A stretch of DNA of 5,930 nt from Bacillota bacterium (GCA_021203665.1 JAJQAT010000028.1:1-5930), one strand, 5' to 3'. Shown: positions 1-5,791, numbered from the stretch's first letter. The notes: generated by a model from the sequence alone, not told the origin. Translations and numbers: made by a program.

Positions 1-387
1 TTCAAGAACTTTTCTATTAGTTATAACCTTACCTGTATATGTTTGTTTACCACTTACATCTGTAACTAATTTGCCAAAACCCGTCATATTGGCTTCACTT
101 TGTTTTACTTTTTTGATCCATGATTCTATCGAATTTGCGGAAATAGTTACTGTTTTATATGTATTTGTTGCCTTTGTTGACGCATATAATCCGTCCAAGC
201 TGTAATCATCCGCATCATCGGACAGAGCAAAACCCTCTGCAACATCTATTGTTAATACAACTTCCGCAATTACCGCATCGTCGGACAGGCTGTAATCATC
301 GTATTCCGCGAAAGCCGGCATTGCCGCAAGACAGATTAAAATTCCCGCCGTTATTACGGCTGATAATTTTTGATAATGTTTTTTCAT
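1..387 (-). CDS. Secreted protein of unknown function, 5' part (partial, runs off left edge)
   Basis: The minus strand is open from an ATG at 387 to the left edge, giving 129 codons without a stop. An AGGAGGG ribosome binding site lies at 394-400, six bases before the ATG. Residues 1-27 form a clear signal peptide: MKKHYQK, then a hydrophobic core, then MPAFA before E28, with a likely cut after AFA. The mature N-terminus is very acidic and carries two copies each of DDYSL and LSDDA (residues 30-38 and 55-64). After that comes a Thr/Ser/Lys-rich stretch (about 70-129) that looks like extracellular beta structure. I do not recognise a family. The product is probably exported to the cell surface or medium; the C-terminal part, where an anchor or dockerin might sit, is outside the window. 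It is divergent from the repressor gene at 610 and is served by the strong promoter at 529-557. The reading frame and signal peptide are secure; the function is unknown. Confidence 0.85.
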   Translation of the reverse strand, partial: MKKHYQKLSAVITAGILICLAAMPAFAEYDDYSLSDDAVIAEVVLTIDVAEGFALSDDADDYSLDGLYASTKATNTYKTVTISANSIESWIKKVKQSEANMTGFGKLVTDVSGKQTYTGKVITNRKVLE

Positions 388-528
388 AATAAACCCTCCT
401 GAAATTTAAATTCATTGATATTGATACACACTTTTTTGACAATTCCCCCTTTTGTTAAATTAAGCAATTATGCCGCTGCACCGTTCCTCCTTTTTCCCGT
501 ATTTTTTGTCTATTATTTGTCCATTATT

Positions 529-546
529 AATATACCATAGTATTTT
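529..546. promoter_or_regulatory. Candidate operator: imperfect palindrome between the divergent promoters
   Basis: AATATAC-CATA-GTATTTT; the arms match at six of seven positions when one is reverse-complemented. It covers the whole -10 of the minus-strand promoter and touches the -35 of the plus-strand promoter. This is where an autoregulating Cro/CI-type protein would be expected to bind. That the product of the gene at 610 binds here is inference from position only. Confidence 0.4.
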
Positions 547-557
547 TACAATGTCAA
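529..557 (-). promoter_or_regulatory. Sigma-A promoter for the secreted protein gene
   Basis: Read on the minus strand: TTGACA (557-552), a 17-base spacer, and TATATT (534-529), with TGG just before the -10, so an extended -10 as well. Transcription should start near 522, giving a leader of about 135 bases before the ATG at 387. Its -10 lies inside an imperfect palindrome (529-546). Confidence 0.75.
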
Positions 558-573
558 GCAAATCTTATACAAT
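545..573 (+). promoter_or_regulatory. Probable promoter of the Cro/CI-type regulator gene
   Basis: TTTACA (545-550), a 17-base spacer, then TACAAT (568-573); each hexamer differs from consensus by one base. It would start transcription near 580, about 30 bases before the ATG at 610. It overlaps the divergent promoter on the minus strand, so one bound repressor could block both. Confidence 0.55.
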
Positions 574-609
574 AGTAAATGAATAATTGATTTTGGGGAG
601 GTTGTTGTT

Positions 610-885
610 ATGCTTAACGAGCGTATAAAAAGTCTGCGAAAAGCAAACGGCTTGACGCAGGTAGAGCTGGCGAACAAAATTAATGTGTCAAAGCAATGTG
701 TGTCAAATTGGGAAAACAATAATATACAGCCTTCTATTGATATGCTCGTAAAGCTTGCGGATTTCTTTTCGGTCAGCACCGATTATCTACTCTGCCTTGA
801 CGAGCGCAGAATTTTGGACGTGACCGGCTTGACGGATATTCAAATTGAGCATATCAGGCGCGTCATAGACGACATAAGAGAATAA
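610..885 (+). CDS. Small Cro/CI (XRE) family transcriptional regulator
   Basis: This is a 91-residue DNA-binding protein, essentially one HTH_3 domain with a short tail. Residues 3-62 follow the family pattern: ERIKSLRKANGLTQVELA, the turn at KINVS, the recognition helix SKQCVSNWE (27-35), then QPSIDMLVKLADFFSVSTDYLL. A short C-terminal helix (73-90, GLTDIQIEHIRRVIDDI) is typical of the clostridial versions and may serve in dimerisation. There is no peptidase or ligand-binding domain. GGGGAGG at 595-601, eight bases before the ATG, supports the start. The gene is divergent from the secreted protein gene, with overlapping promoters, which suggests autoregulation and control of that neighbour. 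It ends at the bidirectional terminator at 896-927. The family is certain; the target is inferred. Confidence 0.93.
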   Translation: MLNERIKSLRKANGLTQVELANKINVSKQCVSNWENNNIQPSIDMLVKLADFFSVSTDYLLCLDERRILDVTGLTDIQIEHIRRVIDDIRE

Positions 886-895
886 AATTTGCATT

Positions 896-927
896 AAAAA
901 AACTGCCGTTTTGCCGGCAGTCTTTTT
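896..927. terminator. Bidirectional intrinsic terminator between converging genes
   Basis: The stem ACTGCCG (902-908) pairs with CGGCAGT (915-921) around a six-base loop TTTTGC. On the plus strand it is followed by CTTTTT, ending the regulator transcript. On the minus strand the A run at 896-902 becomes a T run, ending the CAP gene transcript. It lies between the stop codons at 885 and 936. Confidence 0.88.
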
Positions 928-935
928 ATATGCGC

Positions 936-1847
936 TTATCTCGTCACGAACAGCTGTGTCCAATAGACGATTCCCTGCGAATCCTTCGCCGCGCCTATTC
1001 CGATTTCCTTTACGCTGCTGCTCAAAATATTCGCTCTGTGACCCGATGAATTCATCCACGATTCCATTACCGCCTCGGCGGTTCTTTGACCGCAGGCGAT
1101 ATTTTCCGCCGCGGCGCGGTAGCTTATTCCGTTGCTTTTCAGCCTGTCAAACGGCGATTCGCCGTCCGGATTCGTATGGCTGAAAAATCCTCTGTTTATC
1201 ATATCTGCGCTGTGCGCGCGGGCAATCTCCGCAAGATCCTCCGCCCACGTGAGCGCGCTTAACCCGTTCTCGGCGCGAACCTCGTTCACAAGCTCGAATA
1301 CCTCCTGCTCCATATCGCTCTCCGTCGGCGCGGCTGTAGGCGCAGCGGTCGGCTCTGTTGTCGGTGCCGCTGTGGGTTGTGCAGGCTCCGCCGTGGGCGC
1401 GGCTGTAGCCTCCGCAGTCGGCGTCGAATTTATTATATTGCCCGATATTATAACCGAGTAAGCGTCCCCGTCCCAATCCACGGTACAGCTGAGCGCCTCG
1501 CTGATTGCGCGGAGCGGCACAAGAGTTCTGCCGCCGCTTATAAACGGCACAGCGTCAAGCTCAATGCATTCGCCGTTCACCCACATCTCGTCGCTGCCGA
1601 TTGACATTGAAATCTCGCTGTCTCCGTTACACGCATATATGCTTTGATTTTCGCTGTCCCATTCGACGTCCATTCCGAAATACTCGAATATGGTTCTCAT
1701 GGGAACAAATGTCCTGTCCCCGCTTATAACGGGCTGTTGGTCGAACGTCAGTGCTTTGCCGTTCACAAACACGCCTATGCTTGTTTCCGCGGTTGCGGGC
1801 ATCGCAAGCAGCGCGCCGCACAAAAGTATTAATGCAATTTTTTTCAT
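936..1847 (-). CDS. Secreted CAP-domain protein with copper-amine-oxidase-like N-terminal domain
   Basis: This 303-residue exported protein has three parts after a signal peptide (1-20, MKKIALILLCGALLAMPATA). Residues 24-136 form a copper-amine-oxidase N-terminal-like domain, shown by VFVNGKALTF, GDRTFVPMRTIFEYFG, VEWD and GGRTLVPLRAISEAL; in Firmicutes this fold is a common cell-surface module, not an enzyme. Residues 138-177 are a Pro/Thr/Ala linker. Residues 178-303 are a CAP/SCP domain of the bacterial YkwD type: FFSHTNPDGESPFDR, AENIA and SSGHRANIL, with likely site residues His224, Glu249 and His270. The molecular role of bacterial CAP proteins is mostly unknown. GGAGG five bases before the ATG at 1847 and the signal peptide starting there rule out the ATG at 1865, six codons upstream. 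The gene has its own promoter at 1886-1914 and ends at the terminator at 896-927. Confidence 0.92.
   Translation of the reverse strand: MKKIALILLCGALLAMPATAETSIGVFVNGKALTFDQQPVISGDRTFVPMRTIFEYFGMDVEWDSENQSIYACNGDSEISMSIGSDEMWVNGECIELDAVPFISGGRTLVPLRAISEALSCTVDWDGDAYSVIISGNIINSTPTAEATAAPTAEPAQPTAAPTTEPTAAPTAAPTESDMEQEVFELVNEVRAENGLSALTWAEDLAEIARAHSADMINRGFFSHTNPDGESPFDRLKSNGISYRAAAENIACGQRTAEAVMESWMNSSGHRANILSSSVKEIGIGAAKDSQGIVYWTQLFVTR
1317..1427 (-). repeat. Low-complexity Pro/Thr/Ala linker repeat in the CAP gene
   Basis: Codons 141-177 of the CAP protein encode irregular units such as TAAP, TAEP and TTEP. At DNA level these are imperfect repeats of about 12 bases. It is a flexible extracellular spacer and a likely site of length variation between strains. 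Confidence 0.7.
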
Positions 1848-1885
1848 AGCTTCCTCCATTCTCAATATGTATATCCCTCAATTAA

Positions 1886-1914
1886 ATTATACACGACACG
1901 CGCGGATTTGTAAA
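1886..1914 (-). promoter_or_regulatory. Sigma-A promoter of the CAP gene
   Basis: On the minus strand: TTTACA (1914-1909), a 17-base spacer, and a perfect TATAAT (1891-1886). It lies between the stop of the upstream gene (1935) and the CAP start (1847), so the CAP gene can be expressed apart from the BlaI-type operon. No clear terminator separates the two, so read-through is also possible. Confidence 0.8.
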
Positions 1915-1934
1915 CAGAATAATTATGGTAAGAG

Positions 1935-2618
1935 CTATTCCTGTGCGTATTCCGAACGTTGCTTTTCAAGGATAATATCGGCGACTTCCTTGTATTTGGT
2001 ATCGGCGGTAACATCGGCGTCCAAGCCGTAATGCTCCTTAAACTGCTCCAGAATGTCGGTGCCGACATACACGCCGAGAGTTACCTCGCCGATTGCCTCG
2101 TGGTAGGTTGTGCTTTCGGTTATGTAGTTGGGCAATTCATAAGCGGCTTTAAACTCCTCAAAGCTCATTCCGTATATTTCCGCCATTTTCCCGCATGGAA
2201 TATATCCGCGAGCCGCCGTTTCGTAGGTATCGCCCGGCATATCGGCAGGCAAACCGTTATCCTCCAAAAATTCCGCGAGCGTCATACCGGTTTCCGCAGC
2301 GACCTCCGCTATGGTTCTTCCGGTAATGTTAACCGAGTTTACATTATACGGATTTTCCGCTTGCGCGTTCTCCGATTCTGAAATTTCCTGCGAAATAACC
2401 TCTGCGGTCGTAACGGACGTTTCTTTTTCGGCATATATTTTCACTTTATCCGACACGGCTCCGTTTACCCATACCGCTCCGCATACTATAACAGCCGCCG
2501 TCAATACCGATACACTCGTTATTATTCCGCGTTTTTTGTTCGCGCTTATCGCTTTGAAACGCTTTTCAACCGTCTTTTTATTTCCGCTCATTTCCGTTGT
2601 ATAAATTTTTTTAAACAT
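1935..2618 (-). CDS. Membrane-anchored repeat protein; probable detached sensor half of the M56 receptor
   Basis: This 227-residue protein has a basic cytoplasmic N-terminus (1-30), one membrane helix (about 31-53, ITSVSVLTAAVIVCGAVWV) and an extracellular part (54-227). The N-terminus, TEMSGNKKTVEKRFKAI, resembles the segment that follows the protease domain in one-piece BlaR1/M56 receptors (pattern GxSxNKKxxxxRxxxI) and leads into their fourth membrane helix. The extracellular part holds three degenerate repeats of about 30-35 residues (103-136, 143-176 and 185-215). They share a core like EFxxxxGLPxD...DTxYxEA, as in GMTLAEFLEDNGLP, GMSFEEFKAAYELP and LEQFKEHYGLD. No penicillin-binding motifs are visible in the extracellular part. 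GGAGG five bases before the ATG at 2618 fixes the start; an in-frame ATG at 2630 precedes it but has no ribosome site. It lies 35 bases after the M56 gene in the same operon. The sensor role is inference. Confidence 0.85.
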   Translation of the reverse strand: MFKKIYTTEMSGNKKTVEKRFKAISANKKRGIITSVSVLTAAVIVCGAVWVNGAVSDKVKIYAEKETSVTTAEVISQEISESENAQAENPYNVNSVNITGRTIAEVAAETGMTLAEFLEDNGLPADMPGDTYETAARGYIPCGKMAEIYGMSFEEFKAAYELPNYITESTTYHEAIGEVTLGVYVGTDILEQFKEHYGLDADVTADTKYKEVADIILEKQRSEYAQE

Positions 2619-2653
2619 AATATCCTCCATTCTGCCGCTTTGCGCTATCTTCC

Positions 2654-3424
2654 TTATTTGTGAATAAGGTTCAAAATGGTTTGCATATATTTTTTCTTTT
2701 CCTCGCTGCTCATATTACGCGTAACAGCCGCGTCGCACGAAATTTCGCACGCCTCGTTAATATTCGCCGTCACCATATACGCCGCGGGATTGAACCAGTG
2801 TATGCCGTTTACAATAAGTGCCGCCCATTTATAGAACAGATCGCGGCGCTTGTAATGCGTTAGTTCGTGCATAAGCACCATATGCAAGCCGTCGTCAAAA
2901 TTCATGTCGGGCAGGTATATCACCGGCTTAATCACGCCTACAAGCATCGGCGGGGAGGTGTCCGCGCATATGCGGACAGGCGGCGTCTTTTTCAATCCGA
3001 CCGCCGCTGCCACTGCGGATATATCAATATTCGCCGCGTATGAGCCGCGCTTTTTCCGCGCGAGAAATCTATGGTAGCTTACAAGAGCGGACAGAATGTA
3101 TATACACGCGCCCGCCGCCCATGCCAATGACACGCCGTTGCGCCAATCAAGCCTATGCTCTGCTGTTTCGCCGCCGCTTTCGGCTGTCTGCTCCGTTTGA
3201 ATATTCTCCGCCGGCATCAAGAACGTCGGCGGCTCGGGCAGGCTTGCTTTCTCGGTTTTTAACGGTATCGGGAACACCATTATCACCAGCACCGCCGCCC
3301 ATATGTAATACTGCCATTTTGCCGAAAAAGCCCTTGATGTTATTGGCTTGAGCGCCATAAGCAGCACTGTCGCCGCAGTTCCGATCATAGATAAAATTAC
3401 CACTATTCTGAATACGAAAAACAT
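2654..3424 (-). CDS. M56 (BlaR1/MecR1-type) zinc metalloprotease, protease part only
   Basis: This 256-residue integral membrane protease corresponds to the N-terminal part of BlaR1-like receptors. In the known system such proteins cleave, directly or indirectly, the partner repressor BlaI when a signal is sensed outside the cell. Membrane helices are at about 3-24, 37-53 and 97-116. The cytoplasmic protease domain shows MLVGVIKPVIYLP (160-172), the zinc site HELTH (186-190) and EISCD (227-231), all intact. It ends at YMQTILNLIHK, where one-piece homologues continue into a fourth helix and an extracellular sensor. Here those appear as a separate gene 35 bases downstream. The start at 3424 lies four bases after the blaI stop (3429-3431), with only a weak ribosome site, which suggests translational coupling. 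The name blaR1 is not given because no beta-lactam-binding domain is present. Confidence 0.93.
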   Translation of the reverse strand: MFFVFRIVVILSMIGTAATVLLMALKPITSRAFSAKWQYYIWAAVLVIMVFPIPLKTEKASLPEPPTFLMPAENIQTEQTAESGGETAEHRLDWRNGVSLAWAAGACIYILSALVSYHRFLARKKRGSYAANIDISAVAAAVGLKKTPPVRICADTSPPMLVGVIKPVIYLPDMNFDDGLHMVLMHELTHYKRRDLFYKWAALIVNGIHWFNPAAYMVTANINEACEISCDAAVTRNMSSEEKKKYMQTILNLIHK

Positions 3425-3428
3425 ATGC

Positions 3429-3797
3429 TCAATCCAATCCGAACATTTCCTTAATTTCCTTTACGTCCTCATCGCTCATCTCCTTATTGTCATAAAGAGC
3501 CGCGACGAGATTTTTTACGTTGCCTCCGAAAACACGGCTTACAAGCGACTTTGTCGCGCTGATTTTGTAATCGGTTTCTTTAAGAACAGGATAATAATAA
3601 TGTGATCTTCCTCTTTTCTCAAAGTCCGCCGCGCTCTTTTCGCATAGCCTTGTAAGAAGGGTTGAAACGGTCGTTATTTTCCATTCCTTGCTTTCAAGAC
3701 GCTCCATAATTTCTTGAGCCGTAAGCGGCTTATCGCTTTCCCAAAGTATTTTCATCAGCTCAAATTCGCTGTCTGTTACAGATTTGTTTGCCGGCAT
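3429..3797 (-). CDS. BlaI/MecI/CopY family transcriptional repressor
   Basis: This 122-residue winged-helix repressor is the usual partner of M56 receptors. It starts VTDSEFELMKILWESDKPLTAQEI, continues through the recognition segment ITTVSTLLTRLCEKS (about 41-55), and has the wing EKRGRSHYYYPVL (59-71). The C-terminal dimerisation helices include SRVFGGNVKNLVAAL (about 86-100). Length is typical of the family. GGAGAG at about 3805-3810, seven bases before the ATG, supports the start. It is the first gene of the operon blaI-M56-sensor and is divergent from asnB. Two matching operator boxes lie upstream, so it very likely represses its own operon; proteolysis by the M56 partner would relieve this. 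The inducing signal cannot be read from the sequence. Confidence 0.95.
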   Translation of the reverse strand: MPANKSVTDSEFELMKILWESDKPLTAQEIMERLESKEWKITTVSTLLTRLCEKSAADFEKRGRSHYYYPVLKETDYKISATKSLVSRVFGGNVKNLVAALYDNKEMSDEDVKEIKEMFGLD

Positions 3798-3822
3798 TTT
3801 AAATCTCTCCTTTCATTTAAAA

Positions 3823-3834
3823 CTACAACTATAG
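3823..3834. promoter_or_regulatory. BlaI-type operator box 1
   Basis: CTACA-AC-TATAG, an imperfect palindrome extended by A/T-rich flanks (TTTAAAA on the left, TTTAAA on the right). It follows the TACA-N2-TGTA plan of BlaI/MecI operators with one change (TATA). It lies just downstream of the expected start of the blaI transcript. Its centre is 24 bases from that of box 2, close to whole turns of the helix. Confidence 0.6.
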
Positions 3835-3843
3835 TTTAAATAT

Positions 3844-3872
3844 ATTCTACACTTGTAGTTTTGTTTTGTCAA
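3844..3872 (-). promoter_or_regulatory. Sigma-A promoter of the BlaI-type operon
   Basis: On the minus strand: a perfect TTGACA (3872-3867), a 17-base spacer, and TAGAAT (3849-3844). Operator box 2 covers the end of the spacer and half of the -10, so repressor bound there should exclude RNA polymerase. Confidence 0.8.
3847..3858. promoter_or_regulatory. BlaI-type operator box 2
   Basis: CTACA-CT-TGTAG, a perfect five-base inverted repeat with a two-base centre. This is the TACA-N2-TGTA form known for BlaI/MecI operators. It sits in the spacer and -10 of the blaI promoter and just upstream of the divergent asnB promoter. Confidence 0.75.
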
Positions 3873-3895
3873 GAGCTTTTTCACATTTTTATAAA
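3866..3895 (+). promoter_or_regulatory. Probable promoter of asnB, overlapping the divergent blaI promoter
   Basis: TTGTCA (3866-3871), an 18-base spacer, then TATAAA (3890-3895). The -35 occupies nearly the same bases as the -35 of the blaI promoter on the other strand (3867-3872). Transcription would start near 3902, leaving a leader of only about 40 bases, too short for a T-box or riboswitch. Confidence 0.5.
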
Positions 3896-3940
3896 ATTTT
3901 TCATATGATAGATTAAAAACAACCGGGGAGGTTATGAAAT

Positions 3941-5791
3941 ATGTGTGGAATTTGCGGATTTATAAATTTTAAAACAAACCTCATAAAAAACGAGAACGAA
4001 AGCAAGGCAATAGCTCGACGTATGGCGGAAAAAATACGTCACCGCGGACCCGATTCGCGGGGCGAATGGGTCGGCGAGCACGCTGTTTTCGCGCACAGCC
4101 GTCTGGCGGTAATCGACGTGGAAAAGGGCTTACAGCCGATGAAACGCACCGTGGAGGGGCACGAATTTGTGATAACATATAACGGCGAGCTGTACAATAC
4201 CGCCGATTTGCGGCGCGATTTACAATCCTACGGCTATGAATTTACCACCGCGTCCGATACCGAGGTGCTTTTGTACGCGTACATACATTACGGCGAGAGG
4301 TGCGCCGAAATGCTCAACGGCATATACGCCTTTGCGGTATGGGACTCAATGAGACAGAGAGTTTTCGCCTGCCGCGACAGATTTGGAGTAAAGCCGTTTT
4401 TCTATACCGAACGGGGCGGTGTGATTGTGTTCGCGTCGGAATTGAAATCGCTGTTTGAATATCCCGAAATAACTCCCGTTCTGGATAAAACGGGTCTTTG
4501 CGAGCTGTTCGCGTTAAGTCCCGCGAGAACGCAGGGAGTGGGCGTATTTAAAGATGTGCTTGAGCTGCGTCCCGCGCGGTATATGATAATTGACCGGCGC
4601 GGCGTGAAAATTAAAAAATACTGGTCGCTTAAAAGTCATGCTCACACCGACAGCTACGCCGATACTGTTGAAAAGGTTCGCTCGCTTGTGTATGACGCCG
4701 TAAAGCGGCAGCTTATATCCGATGTGCCGATAGCGACATTCCTTTCCGGCGGGTTGGATTCAAGCATTATCACGGCGATAGGAGCCATGGAAAAGGCAAA
4801 AGAGGGCGGACGGCTGTCCACCTATTCCTTTGATTATGAGGACAACGGCAAATATTTCAAAGCGTCGCATTTTCAGCCCGACAGCGATACAAAATGGGCG
4901 CCGCGAATGGTTGAGGAATTTAACACGAACCATACCTACCTTGTATGCCCGAACAGCGCGCTGACGGAGCTTTTGGAGGAGGCGCTTTTGGCAAAGGATT
5001 TGCCGGGTATGGCGGACGTGGATGCGTCGCTTTTATATTTCTGCCGCGAGGTAAAGAAAAATCACACCGTTGTATTGTCGGGCGAATGCTCCGATGAAAT
5101 TTTCGGCGGTTATCCGTGGTTCCGTGAGAAAAAGGCATTTGAAACAGCGGCTTTCCCGTGGTGCTATGATTTATCCCTGCGAAACAATATTCTTATTGAT
5201 AGCGTGCGCGAAACGCTTGACCTTGACGGTTATTCAAGGATGAGATACGAGGAAAGCATTGCCGAGGTGCCCACCTTTGACGGCGACAACGCGGAGGAAA
5301 AACGCCGCCGCGAGATTTCTTATCTGAATATAAATTGGTTTATGACGAATCTGCTTGACAGAAAGGACAGAATGAGTATGGCGAGCGGTCTTGAGGTGCG
5401 TGTGCCGTTCTGCGACCATAGGCTTGCAGAGTATGTATGGAATATCCCGTGGGAGATGAAAAACAAGGATAACGTATCGAAAAATATACTGCGCGAGGCG
5501 GCTAAGGGCATACTTCCCGAGGATGTGCGGTTAAGGCGGAAAAGTCCTTATCCCAAAACTCATAACCCGCATTACGAGGAGGCGGCGAAGACGCTGCTTG
5601 ACGGTGTTATTTCAGACCCGAACGCGCCCATACTCGCGCTTTGCGACAAGGATAAATTGTCCGCACTGATTGACGGCTCATCCGACTACGGCAAACCGTT
5701 TTTCGGTCAGCTGATGGCGGGGCCTCAGTTTATCGGATATATTTTGCAGGTGAATTATCTGTTGAGGGATTATAATGTGAAAATTCAATAG
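3941..5791 (+). CDS. asnB: Asparagine synthase (glutamine-hydrolysing)
   Basis: This complete cytoplasmic enzyme of 616 residues makes asparagine from aspartate, ATP and glutamine. The N-terminal glutaminase domain (about 2-215) has the nucleophile Cys2 (MCGICGF), RHRGPDS (33-39), NGELYN (81-86) and SDTE (105-108). The synthetase domain (about 240-610) has the ATP pyrophosphatase loop SGGLDSS (269-275), LSGECSDEIFGGYPW (379-393), LLDRKDRMSM (471-480) and EVRVPF (485-490). All key motifs are intact. Phrases such as ARTQGVGVFK, KDLPGMADVD and RRKSPYPKTH recall the AsnO (YisO) type of Bacillus more than AsnB; this is from memory, not an alignment. The start is fixed because Cys2 must follow the initiator Met; GGGGAGG lies nine bases upstream. 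It is divergent from blaI with overlapping promoters. Some family members amidate peptidoglycan or antibiotic precursors instead of free aspartate, so the substrate is not proven. Confidence 0.95.
   Translation: MCGICGFINFKTNLIKNENESKAIARRMAEKIRHRGPDSRGEWVGEHAVFAHSRLAVIDVEKGLQPMKRTVEGHEFVITYNGELYNTADLRRDLQSYGYEFTTASDTEVLLYAYIHYGERCAEMLNGIYAFAVWDSMRQRVFACRDRFGVKPFFYTERGGVIVFASELKSLFEYPEITPVLDKTGLCELFALSPARTQGVGVFKDVLELRPARYMIIDRRGVKIKKYWSLKSHAHTDSYADTVEKVRSLVYDAVKRQLISDVPIATFLSGGLDSSIITAIGAMEKAKEGGRLSTYSFDYEDNGKYFKASHFQPDSDTKWAPRMVEEFNTNHTYLVCPNSALTELLEEALLAKDLPGMADVDASLLYFCREVKKNHTVVLSGECSDEIFGGYPWFREKKAFETAAFPWCYDLSLRNNILIDSVRETLDLDGYSRMRYEESIAEVPTFDGDNAEEKRRREISYLNINWFMTNLLDRKDRMSMASGLEVRVPFCDHRLAEYVWNIPWEMKNKDNVSKNILREAAKGILPEDVRLRRKSPYPKTHNPHYEEAAKTLLDGVISDPNAPILALCDKDKLSALIDGSSDYGKPFFGQLMAGPQFIGYILQVNYLLRDYNVKIQ

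Noticed and set aside
159..389. Plus-strand frame of 76 codons (His/Pro/Leu-rich)
   Set aside because: It lies fully opposite the minus-strand exported protein gene, which has a ribosome site, promoter and signal peptide; this frame has none and an implausible composition.
436..464. TTGACA at 436-441 on the plus strand as a promoter
   Set aside because: No acceptable -10 hexamer lies 16-18 bases downstream, and no gene on that strand would fit it.
911..1461. Plus-strand frames opposite the CAP gene (911-1183 and 1132-1461)
   Set aside because: The first is Arg/Pro-rich and the second Ala/Val/Gly-rich because it mirrors the Pro/Thr/Ala linker; both are shadows of the well-supported CAP gene.
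1848..1865. Upstream in-frame ATG for the CAP gene at 1865
   Set aside because: The GGAGG site lies inside these six codons and is spaced five bases from the ATG at 1847, where the signal peptide begins.
2619..2630. Upstream in-frame ATG for the sensor gene at 2630
   Set aside because: The GGAGG overlaps this ATG and is spaced correctly for the ATG at 2618 instead.
3934..3972. Twelve-codon frame (ATG at 3934) overlapping the asnB start
   Set aside because: Its ATG is only two bases from the GGGGAGG site, which suits the ATG at 3941; the Cys2 requirement fixes the real start.
3981..5511. Minus-strand frames opposite asnB
   Set aside because: All are short, lack ribosome sites and lie inside a fully conserved enzyme gene on the other strand.
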